DNA of 5,724 bases from Nostoc sp. CHAB 5715 (GTDB lineage: Bacteria; Cyanobacteriota; Cyanobacteriia; Cyanobacteriales; Nostocaceae): assembly GCF_020829685.1 (NCBI RefSeq), contig NZ_JAIVFR010000465.1:1-5724 (forward strand), given 5' to 3'. Position numbers and translations under genes: made by a program. Positions 1 through 5,230 of this stretch are shown here, piece by piece; the first letter of the stretch is position 1, and each line of letters begins with the position of its first letter. The notes beneath the pieces were generated by a model. That model searched no databases, was not told the DNA's origin, and was given only the letters and a program-made list of their open reading frames with translations.

Positions 1-104
1 GGTGGAATGACTGTGGAAATCATAACTAATTACCCGGACATGATATAGGACTAATATTTGATTTCTGAAAAAGCTCGGTACAACTCGAAAAGCCTAATTC
101 CTTA
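1..104. other. Gene-free left flank
   Basis: No open frame of useful length and no recognisable RNA gene is visible here on either strand. The DNA is AT-rich and resembles the dispersed intergenic filler of Nostocales genomes, but I cannot assign it to a named repeat family. It lies downstream of the minus-strand gene set. No GC-rich hairpin followed by a T-run is visible on the minus strand, so no terminator for that set can be placed here. Confidence 0.4.
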
Positions 105-131
105 TTCCCTACTCCCTACTCCCCACTTCCC
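105..131. repeat. Heptad STRR-type tandem repeat
   Basis: Four consecutive 7-base units can be read: TTCCCTA, CTCCCTA, CTCCCCA and a final CTTCCC. Short tandemly repeated repetitive (STRR) sequences with 7-bp units are known from heterocystous cyanobacteria, and this degenerate array fits that class. The minus-strand Rpn-like relic runs into it and meets its stop codon inside it. A lone related unit, GAGTAGGGA, occurs at 5360-5368. Confidence 0.6.
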
Positions 132-192
132 GCAATAATTGATGAATAAAATCTTTCTCAAACTTCAACCCTGCTAAAATCTCCGTTAATGA
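109..192 (-). pseudogene. Relic resembling the C-terminus of an Rpn/PD-(D/E)XK protein
   Basis: Between stops at 193-195 and 109-111 a 27-codon minus-strand frame contains EILAGLKFEKDFIHQLLREV. It looks like the segment after the nuclease core in cyanobacterial Rpn-family (recombination-promoting nuclease / putative transposase) proteins, which often read like AGL-x-hydrophobic-...-LLRE before a charged tail. The upstream part is absent: the frame is closed just before it, and the DNA is occupied by the end of the 116-aa gene, whose stop codon (186-188) overlaps it in another frame. It is therefore at most a broken remnant. The family assignment rests on pattern memory of about 20 residues, and the frame could be fortuitous. 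Confidence 0.3.
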
Positions 193-536
193 TTACGCTG
201 CACTTTCTGAGATGTCACATTATCTGAAAAATACGTTGCTGAAGATTGAGAGTTTTTTCCAACCAAAATAGGCTCTCCCTTTACTCCTCCACGGGTAAGA
301 GTACAAATTTTATAAAGGTTTTCGCACTCAAAAATTGCCATAACTAGCTCTTTCCCCGTTTCATAAGAGGATGGTAAGGGTTTACCTACCTCGCATTCCA
401 TATCAATTTCGTTATCACGCCACTGTAACTTCCAAATACGCTTTTCGGTTATTGGTGCTTTGACAGACTGAGCAAAAGCACTATACACCTGCTCTGCTTT
501 GATATCATCCTTGGCTGCTGGCACAAAAAACTTCAT
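186..536 (-). CDS. Conserved-type hypothetical protein, 116 aa
   Basis: I do not recognise a named family with certainty, although the start (MKFFVPAAKDD...) and the central charged motif have the feel of a small cyanobacterial conserved protein. It is predicted soluble: no signal peptide, no membrane segment, no internal repeats. It has an N-terminal helix-like stretch (residues about 8-25), a basic/aromatic segment with KRIWKLQWRD (about 32-41), an acidic strand ending in EVGKPLP (about 48-54), and a strand-rich portion around EVLMAIFECENLYKICTLTRGG-like sequence at about 63-84, including two cysteines. The last 20 or so residues are polar and low in constraint. It lies 50 bp downstream of the dehydrogenase on the same strand and could be its operon partner. 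No strong Shine-Dalgarno is visible before the ATG. Function unknown; the gene itself is likely real because of length, codon regularity and context. Confidence 0.7.
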   Translation of the reverse strand: MKFFVPAAKDDIKAEQVYSAFAQSVKAPITEKRIWKLQWRDNEIDMECEVGKPLPSSYETGKELVMAIFECENLYKICTLTRGGVKGEPILVGKNSQSSATYFSDNVTSQKVQRNH

Positions 537-586
537 AGGCTTTGGTTACAAGTAACGTAAATTTCACTAGCACCAGCGTAACGCAG

Positions 587-1357
587 TTACCAAGGTAATC
601 GGCTGCCATCCCACGAGAAAAACTGTCCACTATCGCCTTCTTGAAGCTGTTCGATAACAGTCAGTAATTGGGTAACGGTGCGTTCCACTGAGAATAATTT
701 TTCCGCAGGTACATTTCCCTGGAAAGGACGGGAAAGGCGCGTATCAGTTGTACCAGGATGCAATGTCACTATTAATGTTTTAGGACAACTTCTTTTATAC
801 TCAATTGCCGCAGTTCGCATCAACATATTGAGTGCTGCTTTAGAAGCGCGATAGCCATACCATCCACCAAGTTGGTTATCGCCAATACTACCCAATTTAG
901 CAGAAATAGTGGCAAACACGCTGCGTTCTCCATGACGAAACAAAGGCAATAGATGTTTAGCCAGTAAGACAGCACCAATACTATTTATCTGAAAGTAGCG
1001 CAGCAAATTTTCTGAATTGATCTGTCTTAAGCTTTTTTCAGGTTGCAAAGTATCTTCATGCAACAGTCCTACACAGTTGACTACCAAATGCAGTTTGCCA
1101 ACTTGGCTACGTATTTTTTGAACAGTTTCAACAATCTGCAATTCCTCAGTAATATCCATCTCCAGACAAATTAATCGCTCAGAATGTTCGCCTGCAAGAG
1201 CTATTAAATCGGAGGCTGATTCCGGTTGACGATAAGTTACATAAACTTTGGCTATTCTGTCATCTTGTAGCAATTTTTTTACAAAACCCAAACCAATACC
1301 TTGGCTAGCTCCCACAATCAATGCGTTAACAGGATTAATTTCATCGATAAAAGACAT
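587..1357 (-). CDS. SDR-family oxidoreductase, C-factor-like (256 aa)
   Basis: This is a classical-length short-chain dehydrogenase/reductase expected to bind NAD(P)(H) in a Rossmann fold in the cytoplasm. Visible motifs in order: the dinucleotide loop GASQGIG (residues 16-22), an adenine-contacting D68 in MDIT, NCVG (94-97, the NNAG equivalent), N124 in FQINSIGA, a serine at 157 in KLGSIGD, and the catalytic Y169-x3-K173 in YRASK. HPGTTDT (200-206) follows the active site. The combination GSIGDN...GGWYGYRASKAALN and HPGTTDT-RPFQ is typical of the CsgA/C-factor and sniffer-like SDR branch; its substrate is not known in cyanobacteria. The ATG is 6 bp after the stop of the upstream acetyltransferase, which suggests translational coupling in an operon. 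No clear Shine-Dalgarno is present. All catalytic residues are intact. The SDR assignment is secure; the C-factor label is a family resemblance, not a function. Confidence 0.9.
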   Translation of the reverse strand: MSFIDEINPVNALIVGASQGIGLGFVKKLLQDDRIAKVYVTYRQPESASDLIALAGEHSERLICLEMDITEELQIVETVQKIRSQVGKLHLVVNCVGLLHEDTLQPEKSLRQINSENLLRYFQINSIGAVLLAKHLLPLFRHGERSVFATISAKLGSIGDNQLGGWYGYRASKAALNMLMRTAAIEYKRSCPKTLIVTLHPGTTDTRLSRPFQGNVPAEKLFSVERTVTQLLTVIEQLQEGDSGQFFSWDGSRLPW

Positions 1358-1363
1358 ATTAAT

Positions 1364-1867
1364 TTAGGTCACTTGTGGAGGTATTTCATATTCGTAGCGA
1401 GAGACAAAATAAGCGCCAACTTGTCTGTCGCTGTGATGACGGAAACCAAAGTCTTCATATACTGCTCTCAAGCGCGGACGCGAAGCATCGCAATCTAAAC
1501 GTAAATAACGTTTATCAAATGTTTGTGCGTGTTCAACAGCCCAAGTAAGCAGTGCCGAAGAGACTTTACCGCCAGAGTATTGTCGCCGAATAGCAAGACG
1601 ATGTAAAAATGCTGACTCCTCCTGAGAAATGTCGGGCCAGAAAAGTAAATCTTCAAGCTGAAACTTGATTGTACCAGCTGGTTCACCTGCCCATTCAGCA
1701 ATAAAAAACAAGCCGTTAGCAACATCTTGCGAGATACTTTCTGGCGAAACCTCGCTATCACGCCACAGAGGCATACCACGCTCCTGAAGCCACAAAGCTG
1801 CTTCTAACAACACATTCGAGACTATCACCGTATCTTGTATAGTTGCTTGGCGAATTGAGATGTACAT
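1364..1867 (-). CDS. GNAT-family N-acetyltransferase (167 aa)
   Basis: This is a probable acetyl-CoA-dependent N-acetyltransferase with an unknown acceptor. The open frame extends to a TTG at 1879, but the first ATG, at 1867, gives MYISIRQATIQD, the usual position for a GNAT start, so I use 1867. Numbering from that ATG, the central strand-loop-helix (motif A) is LHRLAIRRQYSGGKVSSALL (about 88-107), the acetyl-CoA pyrophosphate loop. It has QxxG followed by G-K where the family consensus Q/R-x-x-G-x-G/A would have a small residue, so K101 sits at an unusual place. Motif B shows RAVYEDFGFRHH (about 134-145), the common GNAT C-terminal YExxGF. Upstream helices carry aromatic WLQERG and WR around 26-36. 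It starts 93 bp after mnmE and is only 6 bp from the SDR, so GNAT and SDR are probably cotranscribed. A TATACT lies on the minus strand in the gap but lacks a convincing -35. Confidence 0.85.
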   Translation of the reverse strand: MYISIRQATIQDTVIVSNVLLEAALWLQERGMPLWRDSEVSPESISQDVANGLFFIAEWAGEPAGTIKFQLEDLLFWPDISQEESAFLHRLAIRRQYSGGKVSSALLTWAVEHAQTFDKRYLRLDCDASRPRLRAVYEDFGFRHHSDRQVGAYFVSRYEYEIPPQVT

Positions 1868-1960
1868 CTTAGTTATCAATTGCAGATTTTGAACAATAGT
1901 AAAACTTCACAAAGATTAGTATAAATGTTGGGTTGCATTTCGCTTTTGGCAATCTACCCT
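1868..1960 (-). other. mnmE-GNAT intergenic spacer
   Basis: This is 93 bp between the mnmE stop and the preferred GNAT start. It contains, on the plus strand, TGTTGGGTTGCATTTCGCTT (1926-1945), which resembles one arm of a dispersed Nostocales repeat that normally pairs with a CAACCCAAC-type arm; here no complementary arm is present. On the minus strand a TATACT box occurs, but there is no -35-like hexamer 16-18 bp upstream, so I do not call a promoter. No intrinsic terminator is evident after mnmE. Confidence 0.35.
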
Positions 1961-3355
1961 TTATTTACCAATACAAAATTTGCTAAAAATCTTATCTAAA
2001 ACTGATTCTGTAACCTCTTCTCCGGTAATTTCTCCTAGTGCTTGGATTGCACCTCGTAAGTCAATTGTCCAGAAATCAAGAGGTAGTTGCTGGGCAATTG
2101 TTGCTTGTACTTGTTCCAAAGAAATTTGAGCTTGAGTTAAGGCTGCTGCTTGCCTTTGGTTAATGGCTAAATCCATATCAGCAGCTTGGACTTTTCCCGA
2201 TTTAACTATCTCTAAAATTGCTGTTTCTAAAGCATCAATGCCTTGATTTTGGGCTGCTGCTGTGACAATTTTAGATTTTAGATGAACGATTTGGGATTGA
2301 AGATTTTTGCTTTCGCCTTCTTCTACTAAATCGATTTTGTTAATAACTAGAATTAATGGACGGTGTTGTACCTGTTCGTAAATTTCTCGATCGCCTTCCG
2401 TCCAACCGGCTGAAGCATCAATGGTAAGCAAGACTAAATCAGCAGCATTGGCAGCTCGACGCGATCGCTCAACGCCAATTTTTTCCACTTGGTCTGTTGT
2501 TTCCCGAATCCCCGCAGTATCTAGCACTTGTACAGGAATTCCCCCAACAACTAACTGCGATTCCACCACATCGCGGGTTGTACCGGGTAAGTCAGTCACA
2601 ATGGCGCGATCGCTCTGGCTCCAAGCGTTCAATAAGCTCGACTTACCCACATTCGGACGCCCCACAATTGCCACTTTTAAACCTGTGCGTAGCAACTCAC
2701 CTTTGTCTTTGGTTGCCAATAACTTAGTTATTTCTGCGGCAATTTTCTCGATTTCTGATATTATGACTTTATCATCCAACGGGGGAAGGTCTTCCTCAAA
2801 ATCGATTCGAGCTTCGATTTCTGCCAAGATATCTAAACAGTTAGCGCGTAACTGACGGATCGGATGAGCTAATTTCCCCTGCAAACCAGCTAAGGCAGTT
2901 TGAGCAGCTTGAGGCGATCGCGCTCCTACTAAATCAGCAATACCTTCGGCTTGAGTTAAATCCAATCGTCCATTCAAAAAGGCGCGGAGAGTAAATTCTC
3001 CAGGTTGGGCTAGTCTAGCGCCGTTTTCCAAACACAATTGTAATACCTGCTGCACTGCCATAATTCCCCCGTGGCAATGGAATTCCACCACATCTTCACG
3101 GGTGTAAGAACGGGGTGCTTTCATAATCAGCAACAGCGTTTCATCTACCAGTTGTTGCGTCTGGGGATGGCGAATGTAACCGTAGAGAATCCGGTGACTT
3201 TCCCAAACTTGTCGCCCTGGTGCGTGAAAGAGAGTTTGGGCTAGAGCTATTGCTTGGGAACCGGACACCCGGACAATACCAACACTACCCTGTTGGGGGA
3301 CAACAGCAGTGGCGATCGCAGCGATAGTTCCAGTAGTAGCAAAAACTTCTGACAT
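1961..3355 (-). CDS. mnmE: tRNA uridine-5-carboxymethylaminomethyl modification GTPase MnmE
   Basis: MnmE (TrmE) acts with MnmG to install the (carboxymethyl)aminomethyl group at C5 of wobble U34 in a subset of tRNAs, using methylene-tetrahydrofolate and GTP hydrolysis. The 464-aa length is normal. The N-terminal folate-binding domain (about 1-125) carries [17 protein letters not shown] and [18 protein letters not shown] helical domain is split around the inserted G domain, which shows G1 GRPNVGKS (232-239), G2 TTRDV (259-263), G3 DTAG (279-282) and G4 NKID (339-342). The C-terminus is FCIGK with the conserved Cys461. The ATG is preceded on the minus strand by an AAGGGG run five bases away, an unusually good SD-like sequence for this window, and supports the start at 3355. 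Residues 350-363, between G4 and the G5 region, are encoded by an STRR-like stretch (see findings). Four HIP1 octamers lie inside. It is separated from argF by 235 bp, so probably has its own transcript. Confidence 0.97.
   Translation of the reverse strand: MSEVFATTGTIAAIATAVVPQQGSVGIVRVSGSQAIALAQTLFHAPGRQVWESHRILYGYIRHPQTQQLVDETLLLIMKAPRSYTREDVVEFHCHGGIMAVQQVLQLCLENGARLAQPGEFTLRAFLNGRLDLTQAEGIADLVGARSPQAAQTALAGLQGKLAHPIRQLRANCLDILAEIEARIDFEEDLPPLDDKVIISEIEKIAAEITKLLATKDKGELLRTGLKVAIVGRPNVGKSSLLNAWSQSDRAIVTDLPGTTRDVVESQLVVGGIPVQVLDTAGIRETTDQVEKIGVERSRRAANAADLVLLTIDASAGWTEGDREIYEQVQHRPLILVINKIDLVEEGESKNLQSQIVHLKSKIVTAAAQNQGIDALETAILEIVKSGKVQAADMDLAINQRQAAALTQAQISLEQVQATIAQQLPLDFWTIDLRGAIQALGEITGEEVTESVLDKIFSKFCIGK
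2267..2308. repeat. STRR-like AT-rich heptad stretch inside mnmE
   Basis: Plus strand reads ATTTTAGATTTTAGAT, then GATTTGGGATTGAAGATTTT; on the coding strand this is the (A)AATCTAAAATC/AATCCCAAATC pattern seen in intergenic heptad-derived repeats of Nostocales. It encodes MnmE residues 350-363, [14 protein letters not shown], a low-complexity loop between the G4 and G5 motifs. The frame is kept. Assignment to the STRR class is by resemblance. Confidence 0.45.
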
Positions 3356-3381
3356 GAGCGCCCCTTTATAAGAGTGAGGAG

Positions 3382-3427
3382 AGACGCGATTAATCGCATC
3401 TGTACTTAGGAGTAAAAATAATAACTC
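3382..3427. repeat. Second, imperfect copy of the argF palindrome element
   Basis: Bases 3382-3405 match the centre of the argF-terminal palindrome (3553-3576) at 23 of 24 positions, the change being G to A at 3398. Bases 3406-3427 match 3525-3546 at 20 of 22 positions. Thus both the core and its AT-rich flank recur, but in the opposite order relative to each other. The change gives a C-A mismatch in plus-strand RNA but only a G-U wobble in minus-strand RNA, so a hairpin could still form in an mnmE leader transcript. Confidence 0.75.
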
Positions 3428-3483
3428 ATAACTGATAACTTTCTAAATGGTAAGTATTTAGACTAATGGGATGGCAACTGGCA

Positions 3484-3498
3484 AGGTAAAATTTACCT
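3484..3498. other. Small palindrome AGGTAAA-A-TTTACCT
   Basis: Two perfect 7-base arms around a single central base lie in the argF-mnmE spacer, about 130 bp upstream of mnmE. It could be a protein-binding operator for mnmE or chance symmetry in AT-rich DNA. No convincing promoter hexamers overlap it. Confidence 0.25.
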
Positions 3499-3531
3499 GG
3501 AGGGTAATGCCTGATAGTAAAGAGTTAGGAG

Positions 3532-3593
3532 TGAAAATTATAACTCCTGTACAGACGCGATTAATCGCGTCTGTACAGGAGTTATAATTTTCA
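3532..3593. terminator. 62-bp perfect palindrome at the argF stop, likely argF terminator
   Basis: The sequence is identical to its own reverse complement from 3532 to 3593, centred on TTAA at 3561-3564. The outermost bases on the right (TCA, 3591-3593) are the argF TGA stop codon. In the minus-strand transcript this would fold into a 31-bp helix with an A/U-rich base (TATAATTTTCA on the 3' arm) and a GC-rich middle (CGCGTCTGTACAGGAG). That shape could stop RNA polymerase or block 3' exonucleases, in either direction. It lacks a long T-run after the stem, so termination is inferred rather than textbook. It is also a member of a repeat family with a second copy at 3382. Confidence 0.65.
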
Positions 3594-4511
3594 TTTTGCC
3601 CCTAAGATACTTGCAAGTAAAGCTTTTTGAGCGTGCAAGCGATTTTCTGCCTGTTCCCAAACTCGTGATTGAGAACCTTCAATAACAGCTTCGGTAATTT
3701 CTTCACCACGATGGGCTGGTAAGCAGTGTAAAACAATTGCTTCTGGATCAGCAAGGCTCAACAGCTGATCCGAAATTTGGTAAGGCTGGAAAATTGGCAT
3801 CCGGTTGTCCGCTTCTGCTTCTTGCCCCATACTCGCCCAAACATCAGTATAAAGTACAGCAGTTCCCTTAGCTGCTAATTGTGGATCGTGAGTGACGAGA
3901 ACTTCCGTTTTGTTATTAGCGATCGCTCTTGCTTGTTCTACAATCCTAGAATCTGGCTCATATCCGCTAGGAGTAGCAATTCTAACATTCATCCCCACCA
4001 AAGCACAGCCCAACATCAGAGAATTAGCCATATTATTCCCATCACCCACGTAGGTCAAAGTTAACCCAGCAAGGCTGTTAAAGCTTTCTTGAATCGTCAA
4101 TAAATCAGCTAATACCTGACAAGGATGTTCTGCATCGGTAAGCGCATTAATTACCGGAATCTTGGCATAGTGAGCAAAAGTTTCTAAATCTTGCTGTGCA
4201 AAAGTGCGAATTGCCAAAATATCCAGATATCGATCTAACACCCGCGCCGTATCCTGTAAAGGTTCCCCACGACTAACTTGAGTGACATTAGGGTTGAGAT
4301 CGATTACCTGTCCACCCAATTGGTACATCGCCACAGTAAAACTTACCCGTGTGCGAGTTGAAGCTTTGGAGAACAATAACCCCAAAACTTTATTACACTG
4401 CAACTTCAACTGTTGTGATTTAAGTTGAGTTGCCAATTGCAGGAGTTCTTGAAGTTCAGTAGGACTGATGTCCGCTAGACTTAATAAATCTCGTCCGAGC
4501 AATGCTGCCAT
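3591..4511 (-). CDS. argF: Ornithine carbamoyltransferase
   Basis: ArgF condenses carbamoyl phosphate with L-ornithine to give citrulline, the sixth step toward arginine, in the cytoplasm. The frame is open to 4571, but that adds 20 non-family residues (ITLPLVLLYHDNYF...) and starts upstream of the predicted -10 box. ATG 4511 gives MAALLGRDLLSLADIS and 306 aa, the usual length. Motifs from this start: STRTR (51-55, carbamoyl phosphate), HPCQ (129-132), DGNN (157-160), DVWASMGQE (223-231, the SMG loop for ornithine), HCLPAHRGEE (262-271, catalytic Cys263). All are intact. Its stop codon forms the last three bases of a 62-bp palindrome. A probable sigma70-type promoter sits 33-60 bp upstream. 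No strong Shine-Dalgarno is seen. I see no ARG-box-like operator that I could defend. It is not part of an arginine gene cluster here, as is common in cyanobacteria. Confidence 0.96.
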   Translation of the reverse strand: MAALLGRDLLSLADISPTELQELLQLATQLKSQQLKLQCNKVLGLLFSKASTRTRVSFTVAMYQLGGQVIDLNPNVTQVSRGEPLQDTARVLDRYLDILAIRTFAQQDLETFAHYAKIPVINALTDAEHPCQVLADLLTIQESFNSLAGLTLTYVGDGNNMANSLMLGCALVGMNVRIATPSGYEPDSRIVEQARAIANNKTEVLVTHDPQLAAKGTAVLYTDVWASMGQEAEADNRMPIFQPYQISDQLLSLADPEAIVLHCLPAHRGEEITEAVIEGSQSRVWEQAENRLHAQKALLASILGAK

Positions 4512-4543
4512 GCTTGTGATCTGTAAAAAATAATTATCATGGT

Positions 4544-4571
4544 ATAATAAGACTAGTGGAAGGGTAATCAA
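4544..4571 (-). promoter_or_regulatory. Probable argF promoter
   Basis: On the minus strand TTGATT (4571-4566) and TATTAT (4549-4544) are separated by 16 bp, a good fit to a group-1 sigma (SigA) promoter. Transcription would begin near 4536-4538 and leave a leader of roughly 25 nt before ATG 4511. This position excludes the longer in-frame start at 4571 from the transcript, and so decides the argF start. Confidence 0.5.
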
Positions 4572-4601
4572 CCACTTAAAAAACCTGATTCCTACCTAAC
4601 A

Positions 4602-4639
4602 CGTAGACGCTGAACCTTCTCCCAAAGGAAGAGGCTACG
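4602..4639. repeat. Short interspersed palindromic repeat with CGTAG/CTACG ends
   Basis: CGTAG (4602-4606) and CTACG (4635-4639) bound a smaller hairpin CTTC-TCCCAAAG-GAAG. The make-up (GTAGACGC...CTTCTCCC...GGCTACGCC) is like a widespread Nostocales dispersed repeat whose function is unknown. The related motif AGACGCTGCGCGAAGGGAGAG is seen at 4800. Confidence 0.4.
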
Positions 4640-4765
4640 CCAAGACAATTAAAGATATAGGGTTCTATTCCATAGTTTTAGTTCCTTTCCAGGAATAGGT
4701 AAAATCTTCATGGGAGCTAGACAAACAGCATTTAAATCAAACAAATTTTGGAGCAATCCAACTAC

Positions 4766-4912
4766 GGTAGGGCATACCGGAAGTTAAAGCTTCTCTACCA
4801 GACGCTGCGCGAAGGGAGAGAACCACCTCTGGCTTAGATACCGCAAGGGGTCTAGGTTAAGTGGACTCGTTAAACCAAGAATCCCTTCGGCTAAAGCCGA
4901 AGAAAGTGTCAA
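4766..4912 (+). mobile_element. Orphan IS200/IS605 (TnpB-type) right end with omega-RNA-like folds
   Basis: Several helices follow one another on the plus strand: GGTAGGG (4766-4772) with CTCTACC (4793-4799); an alternative TTCTCTACC (4791-4799) with GGGAGAGAA (4814-4822); CTTAGATACC (4833-4842) with GGGGTCTAGG (4847-4856) closed by a GCAA tetraloop; CCAC (4823-4826) with GTGG (4861-4864) enclosing it; and a perfect CTTCGGC-TAAA-GCCGAAG hairpin (4885-4902). Ten bases later comes TCAA (4909-4912). IS200/IS605 elements end in a subterminal hairpin followed by a cleavage tetranucleotide, TCAA in IS608, and the same stretch of TnpB elements gives the guide scaffold (omega-RNA), with the guide starting just outside the end. 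No tnpB is present. Only a 44-codon open stretch (4653-4784, stop 4785-4787) could be a TnpB tail, and I cannot recognise it. The element identity is inferred from the architecture and from resemblance to cyanobacterial right ends. Confidence 0.42.
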
Positions 4913-5030
4913 ATATTTCTGTTCCTTTATTCAGCTGTGTCAAGAAAATACAGTTTTAAAACTTTACCAAATATTTTTGCATGTAGCCCAGGATTTGAGT
5001 TAGCTTTTGCCATGCATACTAATTTATTGA
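4913..5030. other. Gene-free AT-rich DNA
   Basis: Nothing codes convincingly here. A 12-bp palindrome AGTTTTAAAACT lies at 4952-4963. If the block to the left is a TnpB-type right end, the first 15-20 bases (from 4913) would be the position of its guide, i.e. the former insertion-site flank. Confidence 0.35.
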
Positions 5031-5095
5031 AAGCGACGGGAAACTCCATCCCCTTGTGGGTGGACAGGGATAGTCGCCCCGTCGCTTGGGGCGAC
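5031..5095. repeat. Nested GC-rich stem-loops
   Basis: AAGCGACGGG (5031-5040) is the exact reverse complement of CCCGTCGCTT (5078-5087). Overlapping it, GTCGCCCC (5073-5080) pairs exactly with GGGGCGAC (5088-5095) around GTCGCTT. The two helices share the 5078-5080 region and are mutually exclusive. Such GC-rich palindromic blocks in an AT-rich background are typical of small dispersed elements in filamentous cyanobacteria. Confidence 0.6.
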
Positions 5096-5142
5096 AGGCG
5101 CCGGGCATTGGTAGTTTCTTCCCCATGACGGCAGTTGCTCCA

Positions 5143-5159
5143 CTTGGGGAGACCCCAAG
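5143..5159. repeat. Perfect hairpin CTTGGGG-AGA-CCCCAAG
   Basis: Seven paired bases on each side of a three-base loop. It belongs to a longer block resembling a common Nostocales intergenic repeat (GCAGTTGCTCCACTTGGGGA..., then GACCGCACTGCC). There is no T-run next to it, so it is not called a terminator. Confidence 0.55.
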
Positions 5160-5172
5160 ACCGCACTGCCTC

Positions 5173-5196
5173 CCCCATGCCCGATTCCCCATGCCC
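5173..5196. repeat. Heptad STRR-type tandem repeat
   Basis: Units CCCCATG, CCCGATT, CCCCATG and CCC run in register every 7 bases. It matches the CCCCA-rich class of STRR heptads reported from heterocystous cyanobacteria. A further isolated CCCCATG occurs at 5121-5127. Confidence 0.65.
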
Positions 5197-5230
5197 AAAA
5201 ACTCCATCCCGCAAGTGGCGTGGAGTTTTT
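5197..5230. terminator. Bidirectional terminator-like hairpin
   Basis: AAAAACTCCA (5197-5206) pairs perfectly with TGGAGTTTTT (5221-5230) around a 14-base loop that can itself close by CGC/GCG. A-run before and T-run after the stem give an intrinsic-terminator shape on both strands. No gene ends immediately beside it, so its client is unclear; it would insulate the tRNA-Thr unit from transcription crossing the repeat region. Confidence 0.5.

Larger units (their letters stand above)
2461..3926. repeat. HIP1 octamers (GCGATCGC), five exact sites
   Basis: Exact GCGATCGC palindromes occur at 2461-2468, 2606-2613, 2914-2921 and 3312-3319 (all in mnmE) and at 3919-3926 (in argF); the coordinates given span the group. 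HIP1 is the highly iterated palindrome of many cyanobacteria and is the best taxonomic marker in this window. None occurs in the GNAT-SDR-hypothetical trio or in the repeat-rich region right of argF. Confidence 0.95.

Noticed and set aside
105..131. Possible CRISPR array in the repeated C-rich segments (also 5173-5196)
   Set aside because: The unit is 7 bp and contiguous with no spacers, which is a tandem heptad repeat and not a CRISPR.
1495..1779. Minus-strand 94-codon frame inside the acetyltransferase gene
   Set aside because: Out-of-frame overlap with the GNAT gene, which has clear motifs; the product resembles nothing.
1868..1879. GNAT start at TTG 1879
   Set aside because: An ATG only four codons later gives the typical GNAT N-terminus, and neither start has a stronger ribosome binding site.
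2421..2855. Plus-strand open frame of 144 codons opposite mnmE
   Set aside because: Antisense shadow of the conserved mnmE G domain; the serine/threonine-rich product is the usual by-product of the opposite strand.
4512..4543. Plus-strand promoter TGGTATAAT at 4540-4548
   Set aside because: The box is the complement of the argF -10 region; it lacks a plus-strand -35 at proper spacing and has no gene downstream, though it could fire toward the omega-RNA-like block.
4512..4571. Extended argF N-terminus starting at 4571 (20 extra residues)
   Set aside because: The added residues are not family-like, the total would exceed the usual ArgF length, and the start codon would lie at the -35 hexamer, upstream of the predicted transcription start.
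4665..4698. Inverted repeat CTATTCC / GGAATAG with a 20-base loop
   Set aside because: Only seven base pairs of low GC content with a long loop; easily fortuitous.
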